A DNA stretch of 64,000 bases, taken from the NCBI GenBank assembly GCA_029945375.1, contig CM057068.1, positions 1,567,492 to 1,631,491 of the forward strand, written 5' to 3'. Position 1 is the first letter of the stretch; the number at the start of each line of letters is the position of its first letter. The notes under the pieces were generated by a model, which was not told the DNA's origin, made no database searches, and saw only the letters and a program-made list of their open reading frames with translations. This DNA is from Agaricus subrufescens (taxonomy: Eukaryota; Basidiomycota; Agaricomycetes; Agaricales; Agaricaceae). The position numbers were made by a program, and so were the translations under genes. This document shows, piece after piece, positions 12,072-24,096 of the stretch.

Positions 12072-13584
12072 GACATCGATGGATGGAAAGCCCAAAATTA
12101 GTCGTCTTTGTCTAGGTAGCGTGATAATCAAAAATAGTCACTTCATCGAGAATGACGTAATCGCATCGAATATTATGTTTGTACCACGGTGGAGCTAACA
12201 AGAAGGAGTCAAGAATATTTAGTAAAAAGGAGACGCAATTCAACTTGGATCCTTGGTGCTCCATGACACCGACATCAAGCCTCGAAAACAGGAAACAATC
12301 CAAATAATTCGTCTTTGGGAACATACCCTATCAAGTCATATACTGAGCGCGCTACCATCGGGATCTCCCATGATCCCTTCCCCCGATTATGAAACATGCG
12401 GTGTAGAATGGAGACGAACATCACGAAGCACTTGAACCTCGATGTTGCAAGGCCTCATGGGCATCATTGGCATGTGCCACTTTCTGCACAATCACCTGAG
12501 AAGATGTTTGAATTGAGGGATGCGTAGAAGTTGGATTGATGCTGAGAAGTGGGGTTGTAAGTATGCTACGGTCCTGTTGACCCTTGGTGGTGCCAAGTAT
12601 CTAAAGGCGATATAGGGAGATACTCCCTCATGGTTCAAATACACCATGAGATCGCGTTCTAAAATTCTTTTCAGGGTTTCCATGGAAGATAAAGTTACAG
12701 ACATTGACACAGTGGTGTGAAATGGAAGCGTGTTACACCGTCAGATGATTGCTGCAATCGCATCCGATCCACAGAAGCATGTCGAGTACTATTCGATGCG
12801 TTACTGCAGAGGTAGTACAATCTTCCGGAGCTGGAATATAGTCATGTGTTTATGACCGGCTTCGGCTAATTCTGTTGAATGGGCATCTTTATTCTAAGAT
12901 GTTACCCGATAGCAAGATCGTTAAGTTGAGGACCAGGCCACAACCAAAGCCCTCTCTGACCATCTCCGAAGACCCTTGGAAGGAAGGCGATCAAGTCTAG
13001 ACGCGTCTAATTTGCCTTGTGTCTCTCTCGTAGATGATCTCATTCAACCAATATCCAGTATTCCATGCTGTTACCGGGTGGTTGACAAGCTTCTTGATAG
13101 ATCATGGCAGTTATGCTAAATGTATCGGTAGCTTTTGCTACGACAAACGTGAGTTCACTTCCTAGACACTACTAAGTATATCGAAATCACATTGTGCCAG
13201 TGGGAAACACAGTACCATATATCTGGTTCGCTCTCAAGCATCTTAGCATCGAATATTAATTAGAGAGCACCTGACCTTACACATGTTCTCGGCGGCCAGT
13301 ACGCCATGTTGTCTTTCCTTGCTTAGGTTAGTTTTGTACGTGGGCGAGTGTACTATGATATCGCTCAGCTTTCACATCATTGATTCCTTGTAAACAGTCA
13401 TTACTGTAATTGTTTGTTGAGCACGACTCGGCGTACATTTATGGAAAATGTCTACAAACAACCGTGGAATCCAACTTTGAAGAATTTGATTCCTGGGCTC
13501 AATGCTTCGTGCTTTCTTTTCAGCTTTAGCATATAAAAACCCTCAAAATATCAATCGTTAGAACCCCAGAATCATAACTTGAAT
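12072..13584. promoter_or_regulatory. Intergenic with TATA box of the second HsbA-like gene
   Basis: About 1.5 kb without a recognisable gene. A clear TATAAAA at 13532-13538 lies about 50 bp before the ATG at 13585. I see nothing else in it. Confidence 0.45.
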
Positions 13585-14293
13585 ATGCAGATCAAATCCT
13601 TCGTCTACCTCTTGTCCGCCGTGTCTGTAGTTGCTGCTCAGAACACAGCAGCCATTTTGAGCCACCTAGCTGCGTTGCAGACATCGGTTACCACTTTGGA
13701 CAACGCGATCAACGCCTTCCCTGACTCTGGAGGCAGTTTGACTCAGGCACTGGTCAGTAGACATTATTACAAACATCAAACTATGTGTCAGTACTCAACG
13801 TGATGACCAGGGTATCCATTCCGATGCGCTTAATGCGCAATCGGCCGCCGATGCCACTACAAATTCTACCCACGTATATTTGTTCAATTTCTATCTCTCG
13901 CAAAGTCCTTTATCTAATCATTAACAGGGTGTCCCTGCTCCGGTCTCCGAATCTGATGGCCAAAGCCTTGTTTCCGCTATCCAAATACTTTTACCTGTTA
14001 TTGAAGACGCACTTTCGGGCGTTGTAGAGAAAAAACCCGCCTTCGACGCTCTTCCACTTGGTGGTGTATCTGGTCTCGTCAAGCAGGACCTTGGGCTCCT
14101 CAGTGCAAGTACTTCTGCCCTAGAGACTGCCCTTATTGCCCTTTCTCCCGTGCGTTTTCTGTTACTTCCGAGTTTGATGAAATCATCCAAATGATACTAA
14201 CATCTTTGGCAGACTGACTTGGCTGGAGAAGCTGCTGATCTTAAGAGCGAAGTTGACGCTGCTTTTGCGACTGCCATCGCGGCTTATGCGTAG
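13585..14293 (+). CDS. HsbA-like secreted surface-binding protein (copy 2)
   Basis: Four phase-0 exons: 13585-13752, 13811-13873, 13928-14149 and 14213-14293, about 177 aa. The first nine residues, MQIKSFVYL, are identical to copy 1 at 305, and exons 2 and 4 have exactly the same lengths in both genes. The mature protein is helical, free of Cys and rich in Ala/Ser/Asp, as in the HsbA / cell-wall galactomannoprotein family. A TTG six bases upstream is in frame, but 13585 is the first ATG and matches copy 1. The two paralogues sit 13 kb apart on the same strand with unrelated genes between them. Confidence 0.85.
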
Positions 14294-14697
14294 GTTACAA
14301 TGTAGGGGCCGGGATTCATGATGTTTATGTTTAAATTGAAGCGTTTGAATGTTGTGTTTGATGGCTTCTGGTTGTATAATCTCAAAGTTTGGAAATGAAG
14401 CCCAGATTCGGGCTGACATTGCAGCATAGAAGACTTTAGAGGGAAAACGAATCGCCACGTCTTTTTTTTTGGTGCTCAGTTGTTTGACATATCACGGTGG
14501 TCCTCTGAAAAGTGAAGTTGAAATGGAATGTGAGATGGGAATTTACGTCATACTCATCCACGGGCCGTACTCGTGTCACATGCACTGACAGGAATTTATA
14601 CATCACACATGAGGAGAGAATCAAGAGCAGTTACTGAAAATGGGGTTATATTCATGAGACTGAATGTGGGGCGGTCTGCCAACTTGATCAGCACTTC
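14294..14697. other. Intergenic
   Basis: Spacer between HsbA-like copy 2 and the aldolase gene; no exon or repeat recognised. Confidence 0.4.
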
Positions 14698-15717
14698 ATG
14701 GCCACCCACGCCCTCATACAAGCGCTCAGAGCTAACAGGCCCGCATTCGGGGCCTGGTTGACATCCCCTGGTTTGTTTCATGCACGAACCCTTGCCAAAT
14801 CCAGCCCCTATCTGTCGTGGATCGCCATCGATTGCGAACACGGTATGATCCCTTTGGTTCCGGGGGCAGCAGAAAGTACTGTGGCCATCGAAAGTGCTGG
14901 TGTTAGCCCACTCATTAGGATTCCCGCGACCGGTGCTACCGGGAGTACTAGCTGGCAAATCAAGAATGCCCTTGATGCGGGAGCACGGGGGGTGATTGTT
15001 CCGATGGTCTGGATGCTTATATACCTCCGCCTGCCTGCAGCTTATTTGATTTTTTTCTAGGTAAATGACGCTGAAAAGGCTCGAGAGATAGTGGGAGACT
15101 GCAAATTTCCTCCAAACGGTCGCCGCGGATTTGGTTCCCCTTTCACCCACATGACATGGAATATGAACGTACCGCAATATCTTGAATTAGCTAACGACAA
15201 CATTCTTGTCATGGTACAGATCGAAACGAGGGAGGCAGTTAGCAATTGTAAGGAGATAGCGAATGTTGATGGTGTAGGTAAGTGATAACAGTCTCAACTC
15301 CATGGGGTGGTCCTTTCATACAGAGTGTTGATTGACTCTTAGATGTTTTGTTCATCGGGCCTTACGATCTTTCAATATCGCTAGGATACCCTCCTCCTTC
15401 ACCAGACCCACATCCCGACATGGAGCAAGTCATCATAAAGATTTTGAACGTAGCCCATGATGCGGGAAAGAAGTGGTATGGCTCATTTTCTACAGCCTCG
15501 GTTGAGTGCTTGAACTCCTGTTACCAGCGCTATCTATTGTATCTCTGGCGAACAGGCCGCCAAGCGAGTAGATCAAGGTTTTGACATGGTCAGTGAACTA
15601 TTTCTGGAATGAATTCGGAGAGGGCCGATAGATAATTTATAGATTAACGTAACAAGCGACATGGGGGCTATGTCGGAGGCTGTGGCGTCGCATGTAGCAA
15701 AAGCGGTCGCAAAGTAG
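14698..15717 (+). CDS. HpcH/HpaI aldolase family protein
   Basis: Five exons: 14698-15006, 15061-15277, 15343-15475, 15528-15588 and 15643-15717, about 264 aa, normal for the family. These class II, divalent-metal aldolases of the phosphoenolpyruvate/TIM-barrel superfamily cleave 4-hydroxy-2-oxo acids to pyruvate plus an aldehyde. Visible family motifs are GAWLTSPG, IAIDCEHG (the D-x-E-H-G strand end), GARGVIVPMVN, MVQIETREAVSN with the metal-binding Glu, and FIGPYDLSISLG. The chain ends in a helical segment typical of the barrel's closing helix. Substrate cannot be told from sequence. Five exons show it is a settled fungal gene rather than recent bacterial DNA. Confidence 0.85.
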
Positions 15718-18068
15718 AGTATCTCCTTTTCGGATCAGATTGTATAAACTTTGAGAGTGAATCCGACTATAAGGGGCGTGGATGACTCCTCAAGCCCGCT
15801 CGCCAAGTTCTGAGTTGTGTTTCCGCGACACCCGATGCAGAAACATGAGTAATCTCATTTAAATTTCCTTCATTACCCTGATTGTTCCGTTCCCCGCGGC
15901 TCCATTCTTCGTTGTTAATGATCACCGAAACTTGCACTATGTCACAAAACTTAGTACAATACCCCACTACTTCCACTTGAGCACCCGCTTAGAATATCCC
16001 CAGCGTTCATTACTCCATCCAAAATGGAACGCATTCTATATTGTATTTAAATGAGGCTAGGCCGCATCACTGTTTTCTTGATTCTCTGTGGTGTATCGGT
16101 CAGATCGGTCTCATCTCCAGACTGACCGGATTGTTTGAGTGGTTTAGAAGTTTTTGACCACTTTCTCCATGCTTCCATCCCTTAGATTGTGGAGTGTCCG
16201 ACTAAAAGCTCAGCGGATATGTATATATCACCAAATCCGGAAGCTTCATACATCTTAAGAGTTGATTTTTATCAACATGATAGGCCAAAGATACGATCAG
16301 TAAGAACGCTCATACTTCATCTCCACTGCAGCATAGCTATTTCATATACCTAATGGGGCACGAAATCGCCGCATGCTGATACACGTGGGAGTCGGTGAGT
16401 CAAGTACCATGTACTTAAAAGTACTACAAATACCATGACACCAAACAACAGATCCAGAACGGTCGGACACAGCGTCTTACCTAGTCCATATAATGCTACA
16501 ATAATACTCAAATTTATGAGTATCACCGGAAGGTTCAAAAAAACTTGTATCAACACTGATGCTCTACAATAAACTCCACGACTCGGACATAGCACAAGCC
16601 CGGTAGACTTATCTCGTTTAACGGAATGGCGTTCAAGAACGTAAATTTATATGGATTTTGAGTCAGCCATAAATCTATACTTGGCCGCCTTCAGGGTATA
16701 GTCAGGGTAACCAACGAGGACTACCTCCACCTGATGACCAAGGGAATTTTGGGATGGCTTGTCCCTTTGTAGTACCACAGGATCCGTGATGTCTGCCTGA
16801 CGCGTGGCAACTTCGGCTGTATCCCCCCACTGTTATTAATGAATAGTACGTTGTCGATATCGATATTTTCCAATTCTCAGGGGAGGGAAGGTCGGCATTA
16901 AACGCGCACTTTCTTGTGTATAAACTAATGGCCGGTTAGTAGGATATTACAAAAGCCCATTTGCCGAATACTTCTAACCTCTTGGACTAAGATTTCACGA
17001 AGATGGAGGCAAAACGACGGAGCGAAAGATGTTACAAGATTGTTCCATGTAGCTATCCACTCGAGCTCTCAAGGCTTTTACGTTTGACACTTCCAGCCAG
17101 AGTTATCTTGATTAAGGCTCGGAAAACTTTACGAGGGATACAGGATAAAATCGGTAAGGGGTGACTTATCATAGGAAGTGGCGATGGCGCCCTCAAATCA
17201 CGGACACCCCCTAAGAGTATACAGAGCACTTATACTGACGTCAGCTCAAACTTTGAAGTGTTCGCGGGATTCAAAATACTATAGTCATGGCCAAATGTCC
17301 ATAACAATGGAATCGGCTACTCAGTAATTCGATTGATGCCCTCTTCATTCTCGGATGTCTGAATTTACTCATTAGCCCGCGGCGTCCGCGACCAGTACAT
17401 AATAATAAGCGCTGATGAGCTCGTATTTACCTCAGTCGACATGTAGGGCGATTTGCATAAGAATAGAAACAATCACTTATATCACTTGTTGGGCGCCACG
17501 GAGTTTGAATGTGAGGCTCGAATCGTCTGAGTTTCAATTTTGAATTCCGCAGCCTGTGTTCTCTTCTCAGGACGACAGCCAACCCAAGTGCCGAGCTGGC
17601 TTCTCACGCGCAACTTCTGCGCCGCACATACGGTGGTGCTGGGATTTCGTGGCTTCGGCGTGCTAGCTTCGCTTTCTATCCCTGGAGGCGTTAACTGTTG
17701 TTTGGGCTCATATGGGCTTATTAGTCTCACGCCCGTACATCACCAGATCGAGCTGACACCCGTGGCGGCCGATTTATTAAACAATGAACATGATGTTTTG
17801 CCCATAGATCGGGTTGCATGCTGAGTTGTCGCCGGTTCCAATGTTCATCAAACATCCCTTGATGAGGAGAAACGGAATCCTAGATGTTGTTTGTACGTCA
17901 TTCCGTCCATAACCCTTTACCGAATGTTTATCCAACACGCAGCGTTCACCGATATAACAGAAATTTACGTCTTAAGCTATTTCAGATCTGTGCCCTTCTT
18001 TCTTGGGTGGACTATATAATAAGACGAACCTTCTCTTGTTCGACTGTGCTCGTCCCTCCATTCTCCCA
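15718..18068. other. Long intergenic region
   Basis: About 2.35 kb. A hydrophobic minus-strand frame at 16350-16595 and a pair of overlapping frames at 17482-17824 have no recognisable family. I see no repeats. A TATATAA-like sequence near 18013 may serve the P450 gene. Confidence 0.35.
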
Positions 18069-20158
18069 ATGGCACTACCCGGAATCATTACTTCCGCTCT
18101 CCTCGCTCTTATCGTCCTCATTGTTGTAACAGCCTTCCGCCGACGGGGCATTAGCAATGCCCCCCTCCCCCCTGGTCCACCGCAGCTTCCTGTCATCGGA
18201 AACCTCCACAACAAGCCGAAATATTCTGAGTGGCAGAAGTATGCCGAGTGGGGCAGAGAATACAGTATGTTAATGATTTCATGCAAACTCAGACTAACAT
18301 GGCTTCATCTGCAAGATTCTGAACTCATTCATTTGAATCTGGCTGGTACCAGCCTTGTTGTCCTTAACTCTCACCGAGCGGCAATCGACTTGTTGGAAAA
18401 ACGAGGCGCTATTTTTTCATCACGTCCTCATTCTACAATGGTTCATGAACTCTTGGGCTTCACTTGGCTTTTCGCCGTCATGCCAAATAACGATGGATGG
18501 CGCATAAGGAGGCGACTTTTGCAACGCTATTTCAAATTTCCTGTCGAGGACTCTCATTCTATTGCCAGTGTCGATTTGAAATGGCAGCGGCCGCACGAGA
18601 TAAAATATGTCAATTCGCTTTTAGGAAAACTCGTCAACACCCCTGACAGATTCATGGATCACATTGTCCAGTGAGCTAATTCTCTCGCGAATTAAGTTTG
18701 TAGCTTAACCTTAAGTAGCATGGTCGGTTCTGTATCTTTGTCCACGACTTTTGGCCTTCCGATTAAGCCCGTGGATGATCCGTATATCAAGCTCTCGTCG
18801 ACCGGGGCCGAAGGGCTCAAACAAGCATCACTTCCAGGAGCTTTCTTTGTAGATGCTCTCCCGATAATCAAGTACTTGCCGAGTTGGGTGGCCTTCCAGC
18901 GCCAGGCTAGCATGTGGCGTGATGACATGAAGAACATGCTTGAGGTTCCTTTCGCTGCGGCTAAAAAGCAGTGGCAAGAACGAGGAAAGGTATGATAATC
19001 TATCCTGATCTTATCCGATGTCTAAATCAGGTCTAGAACGGAACGTCCGGATCCGGTCTTAGTTCTTTCACATCCGAAGCTTTGGATGATATCTACTCTC
19101 ACGATGAACCCGACCTTCACCAGGAAGAACTGATCAAAGAAATTTGTTCCACTATCTTCATGGGTACTTGTCTCGAGTCTTCGCTAGTAGCCTAGAGTAT
19201 TTCTAACTCTTGTCAATCCTCGTCACAGGAACTGTTGGAACCACTTCTGGAATGGTGAATGCCTTTATGCTGGCTATGGTTCACAATCCAGACGTCCAGA
19301 AACGTGCCCAAGCTGAATTGGATTCTGTTCTCCGGGGGACTGATGGAAAGTTACGATTGCCAACTCATGATGACGAACCTTTACTTCCTTATTGTACTGC
19401 CATTGTCAAGGAGACTTTCAGGTATGAAACTTTTATTCTGATGAGCCTGCGTGTTCATTTTTATGTACAGGTGGCTCCCAATTGCACCAATTGGTAGGTA
19501 GACTCCCCTTTTATTCTTCCTTGCATGTGTACAATTCCTTTTCCAGCTATCCCACACTATTCCACCGCCGAAGACGTTTACGAAGGATATCGCATCCCGA
19601 AGGGAACGGTAGTGGTTCCAAACATCTGGTCAGCTTTTCCAAATCTGTACATCAAGAAGCTCGACTTATCTTTCCCGTAGGGCGATGCTGCGCGACCCGG
19701 AGAAGTATCCCAATCCCCACCTCTTCTTGCCGGAGCGCTTTATACTTGAAGACGGTTCCCTCAATCATGCATTGGCAAAGGACGTTGAGCTAGGGTTCGG
19801 TTTTGGCCGAAGGTATGCTTACTTATTGCATTCCTTTCAACTAAATTAATCTCTTTGCCTCAGAATCTGTCCAGGAAGGCACCTTGGCAATTCGATCGTT
19901 TGGATGGCGGCGACTAACATTCTAGCGACATGTGATATCCTCAAGGCCAAAGATGCTAATGGGAACACGATCGAACCAGGAATGAAGCTAGAGTCAGCTA
20001 TTACAGCGTAGGCGTCCCGCTTCTTTTGTTGGTATTATGAGCCACTAACGAGCATCAGGGGTCCCGAGCCGTTCAAGTGCGCGATCAAACCTCGTAGTGA
20101 GGAGACTGCGGAGCTCATTAAGCAAGGCTGCATTGAAAGTGAATACATTGGTTTGTAA
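18069..20158 (+). CDS. Cytochrome P450 monooxygenase
   Basis: Model of eleven exons, all in frame, about 525 aa: 18069-18264, 18316-18542, 18588-18670, 18719-18989, 19037-19163, 19229-19421, 19471-19493, 19547-19628, 19681-19812, 19864-20007 and 20059-20158. An N-terminal membrane anchor is followed by the hinge LPPGPPQLPVIGNLHN. The I-helix region contains MGTVGTTSG, the ExxR motif appears as KETFR, and the PERF motif as FLPERF. The heme loop FGFGRRICPGRHLG carries the axial Cys. This is a typical Agaricomycete microsomal class II P450. The intron at 18543-18587 is only 45 bp and is open in frame, so that stretch could instead be coding. Subfamily and substrate are not assignable by eye. Confidence 0.92.
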
Positions 20159-21204
20159 TTGTCGGGTCATTGCGATGTTCTCTGTCATAGTATAAATATA
20201 CCAACCCCACTATACGCTACGTGGTTGTCTAATTCCATTCAAAATCCGTTTCTTGAGTCAACCGTTCATGTCAGATGTCTCAATATTGCGCTTCCCATCA
20301 TTCATACCTGTGTTCATGGCGAAGTTCCCGGGGCTAGAAGCATGCAGAAGCTCTCGCCACCAATTGTATTGTTCTCCTTCTGTTATTCCGCTGAAACCCC
20401 ACTGTCGGGCTTTTAACATCACCAATCTGTGCCTATCTAGTTCGGCCCGATGAATATCTGCTACCATCTGTGTAACGGCAATACATCAACGACATCCACA
20501 TTGCACCTGGCAATACCTCATTATCTAGTGAGGGTCCTCTGCGGCATGTATGTTACGTACTACACCACGATCTGCCCCCGTAAGTCAGCTATTCGATTAT
20601 TACCTCAAGGCTCATCCGTACTATGACGCGAGAGACTTGCTTAAAATATAATAGCTTCAGAAGCCTGAGTATCTGGTACCAAGCACTCGGAGGCAATGCA
20701 GGGCCGAAGCTCTATACCAGACCAGGCTGTGCGCACCGTGTACTTCCGGCCGTTACGTGAAGTATAGCTGATCCCCCTATCAGCGCCTTAAATCAAACCA
20801 GGTTTGGCCCGCAACGCAAATCATAGAGAAATGCAGCGCTCAACATGAGACTCCCTATTCGCCACCGGAGTGGATCTGAGCGTTGTGTATCGCTCCAACG
20901 ACTAACCGCTATCATCAAAGGCGAAAGCGGTACTGAAGAGTTAAGTGGATAATACTTTCGTAAATGTGCATCACACTCTCCCCAGTGAGCGATGAGGTAA
21001 CTGTTGTTATCTGAAGATTAAGGCATTCTGCATCTCCTATCTATGCTGATGTAGTCGATGTTCCAAGACACCCTTCATGAAGGAGATCAGCGATTCTGCC
21101 GGCGCGAATGTGCGTTTCTTGCGTGCGACAAAGACGATTCAAAAAGGGCTCCCGCCTATTACCAACATTCTCCATTATCTCCAAGGGCTCCAGTGCATAC
21201 AATC
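20159..21204. other. Intergenic
   Basis: About 1 kb between the P450 stop and the first tandem I66-like gene. No gene or repeat recognised. Confidence 0.4.
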
Positions 21205-21923
21205 ATGTCGTCTGACGTCTCTAGTGCAGAGAATGTTGGTTCTCCAAGCTCTTAACATCAGTGTCTTTGCTCAAGGACATAAACATGCAGCTCATACTGA
21301 TACCTGGAACACCGTACAAGATCCGCTCCGCAGATGGACGGTGGGTTCAGGCTGCTGGGGTCATGCAGCCCCTTAAGCTGGTAGAGTCGCCTAGCAGGAT
21401 CACTGTTGTGGGTCTCGATACCAACTCTCAGTTATCGTTTATTAACCAATCCTTTCTAAATAGTGGCAAGTTGTTGAGCTCGGAATGACTGGACGCATTG
21501 CTCTTCGATCACCATCTGGTTGGTATGCTTCAGCCGCGCTTGACTGGCCAGTAAGTCAATCGGATACATCTTGATCATTCATACTAATAAGCACTGTACA
21601 AGGATGGGCCACTTGTCGAAGACCCAGATAATGCAACCCAGTGGAATCAACGGAGCATTACCGACAGTCTTTATACGGTATGCATGCAAATCATGTTGTT
21701 CATTATGCGACTAACGTCTTTGAACCAATACTCAGTTGAGTAACCGAACTGGACAGTTTTGGTCATACCGACGGGGATCTGACGAGGTATTCTACAAGCT
21801 GATAGTTTTAACTTTACCCACTTAACTCTGAACACGCAGATCATGCTCAACCCCAAACGGGAAAGTACTGAAAATCAGGACTGGGTATTCATTGAGGTTG
21901 CAAGAGTGACTGACGAAGAATAG
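21205..21923 (+). CDS. I66-like beta-trefoil inhibitor, tandem copy A
   Basis: Proposed exons: 21205-21216, 21276-21407, 21464-21550, 21603-21677, 21736-21786 and 21840-21923, all phase 0, about 151 aa. Core motifs are PGTPYKIRSADGRWVQAAGV, then IALRSPSGWYASAA, a QFWSYRRGSDE strand and the closing DWVFIEVA. Spaced Trp/Tyr/Gly repeats and no signal peptide fit the cytosolic mushroom serine-protease inhibitor family I66, generally thought to defend fruiting bodies against grazers. Copy B at 23050 has the same six-exon plan, and the sequence ACAATCATGTC around the start is shared by both, which favours 21205. If the 12-nt first exon is wrong, the ATG at 21285 gives 139 aa. Confidence 0.72.
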
Positions 21924-23049
21924 ATATATACAACATCCAGTGGACGGCTATTGAATTCAATTGAGTTAGCTTATTTTGTTGAAGTTAAACTTGGCTTGTT
22001 TCAACTCCATGTGTCGAGAAAATACATATGCTATTTGTGTGATACGAGGATGACATACCGTTGGATGGCTCCTGGTCATAGTGCAGAGCCGTTATGTATC
22101 TCTCTCTTCCTCGCTCTTTTCACACTGTAGACTTCTGATAACTCGCCCCTCACATATGACCTAGAAATGGAAATATTTAAATATACAAGACTTTGTAGAT
22201 GTACCGGAAAATGTCCAACTTGGGCTGGATTCTTCATTGTCCACCTTACTGTGTCTTGGCTCAAGGATCCGTTTCAAAGGATAACGGTAGAGTCAACTAC
22301 CGAAGACCAAAATACTGTAAGTTAGTGGTTCCTGAATGCTGTGACCTCACAATTCTTGACCGCCTGTCATGATCTTTACCGCGTCGTAAGGAATGAACTG
22401 GCATCTATCATTCCATTCTCAGATAAGCAACTGAGCTGGCTCTTTTTGAGCGATTCGTAACGGATGAGGCGATGCATCCCGCGCACTCTTGGCTACCTCC
22501 GTATACTTAGTTTCCGATTATGTATTGGTACTGGCCTTACCGAAATAACAATAGTTTCTTCTGGGCTCCCAGGGAGTCGATGTTATGAAATCAACTTAAC
22601 CCAACGTGAAATAGGTTTACGTGGAGTGCTTCTAATCGAATAGACTGCGTTTGAACTCGATTGGAGCCCCTCATCGAAACACCAGAGCCCTTAACTTGTG
22701 ACTACACATCTCATTTGTGAAATAAGATATAGATCGCAGAAATGAGATATATGATGCAAGCTGCCGCAGTAGAATCAAGGCATGAGAAAAAGATAGATTG
22801 AAGGTTAGACGTTGGAGGATTAGTTTCGGTCCTCTCAAATCCCGATTATCCCAATCAAGCTGGCTCGTCCAATCTAACCTGAAGCATTCTGTGTTCCATG
22901 ACACCTTTCAGATGAACGAATTGATAACGGCCACTTAATGATTCTAGTGGCAGGATGAATGCACTTTAACCGCCAGAAAAACATTTAAAAGGGCACTCAC
23001 CAGGTAACAAGCATCCATAACATCTCCCAAAGTCCTAATACATACAATC
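21924..23049. other. Spacer between tandem I66-like genes, holds an Rtt107 3'-end fossil
   Basis: No complete gene. Positions 22834-22861 match 24119-24146, the 3' end of the Rtt107-like gene, at 25 of 28 bases in the same orientation. On the minus strand it still reads LDWDNRDLR against LDWDNRNLR in the intact gene. This is the trace of a tandem duplication that copied an inhibitor gene together with the neighbouring 3' end. Confidence 0.6.
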
Positions 23050-23767
23050 ATGTCTGAGGTTCGCCTTCCAGCCTCTCGTGATTGTGTCTCTGCTGACCAG
23101 CTATCGACGTAGTCTTGCCTAGGCACTGTTATCAAACCTGGAAAACGTTATGAAATCCACTCTACTGATGGACGCTATGTTCAGGCTGAGGGGGTCCAAG
23201 ATCCCGTGAAGCTAGTGAAGATGCCTGCTATGGCCACTGCTGTGGGTGTCGTTATAAACTAACAAGCTTCGGTCATTGCTCACGACCAAGTTCTTGTCTG
23301 GCTCTATAGTGGCTCGCAGTCAAGGTCAATGGAGTACTCGCTCTTCGGTCTCCTGGTGGTTGGTATGCGACAGGCAAGGATGACTCGGCAGTAAGTGAAG
23401 AACATGTACCTCGATTACGTACGTTAATAGAGATTCTCCAGGAAGGCCCCCTCATGCTAGACCCGAACAGTGCAACCCATTGGCAAGCAAGCTGTGTGAA
23501 GGGCCAGCACGTCACGGTATGGATCAAAGTTATATCGTTTAGTCTGCGACTTATGACGTTCTATTGTTCAATTCTTAGTTGAATACTGTTGCAGCTCCTA
23601 ATTTCCATTGGACGGTTCGTCCAGATTCTGATGAGGTATTCCGTACACTCTCGCTGGTTATGTCCGATATACTCAACTTTTTTGATACACAGATCTGGCT
23701 TCAGGCACCAGTCGCAGGTTCTGAAGAACAGGCCTGGCGATTCATGGAAGTTCTTAATGATGATTAG
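23050..23767 (+). CDS. I66-like beta-trefoil inhibitor, tandem copy B
   Basis: Proposed exons: 23050-23058, 23113-23241, 23310-23390, 23442-23516, 23579-23635 and 23693-23767, about 141 aa with no in-frame stop. The motifs match copy A one for one: KPGKRYEIHSTDGRYVQAEG, LALRSPGGWYATG, the GPLMLDPNSATHW strand, FHWTVRPDSDE and AWRFMEVLNDD. Every intron has the same place and phase as in copy A, so the pair arose by tandem duplication. The protein sequences have drifted strongly outside the core strands, as expected for inhibitors under changing target pressure. Family and cytosolic location are inferred as for copy A. The 9-nt first exon is the weakest part of the model. Confidence 0.7.
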
Positions 23768-24096
23768 GCGTCTACAGAACCTAGTAGACTGCTTTTGAAT
23801 TCAATCCGGTTGCATATTTCTGTTATTGAAGGAGAAGCTTATCTTCAACCCAATGTCTGTAACCATGTCTGGAAATTACATTTTATTCTATGAAATATAT
23901 TGAGGGAATGGAAATGGATGTCAGTCGCATGCTGAACGAGAGTGTGGTTACCCCCACCACCAAAAAATTACAAACACGTCAAAGTTAGAAGCAAGTATCC
24001 AGAAGTATTGCATACAATTGTGTACCGGAAAATACTGACGAAATCAATTATATCATGTTGATCGAACCAAGATAATTAAGGTGCAAAACTAGAGGG
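23768..24096. other. Convergent spacer
   Basis: About 330 bp between the stop of inhibitor copy B (+) and the stop of the Rtt107-like gene (-). No gene seen. Confidence 0.5.

Noticed and set aside
16350..16595. Hydrophobic minus-strand frame of 81 codons
   Set aside because: Hydrophobic only; no flanking exons or family motif. Possibly a membrane-protein relic, but unsupported.
14698..20158. Aldolase plus P450 plus MFS as a biosynthetic cluster with the adenylate-forming reductase
   Set aside because: The reductase is more than 20 kb away with ISD11, Rtt107-like and other housekeeping genes between; neighbourhood alone does not support a cluster.
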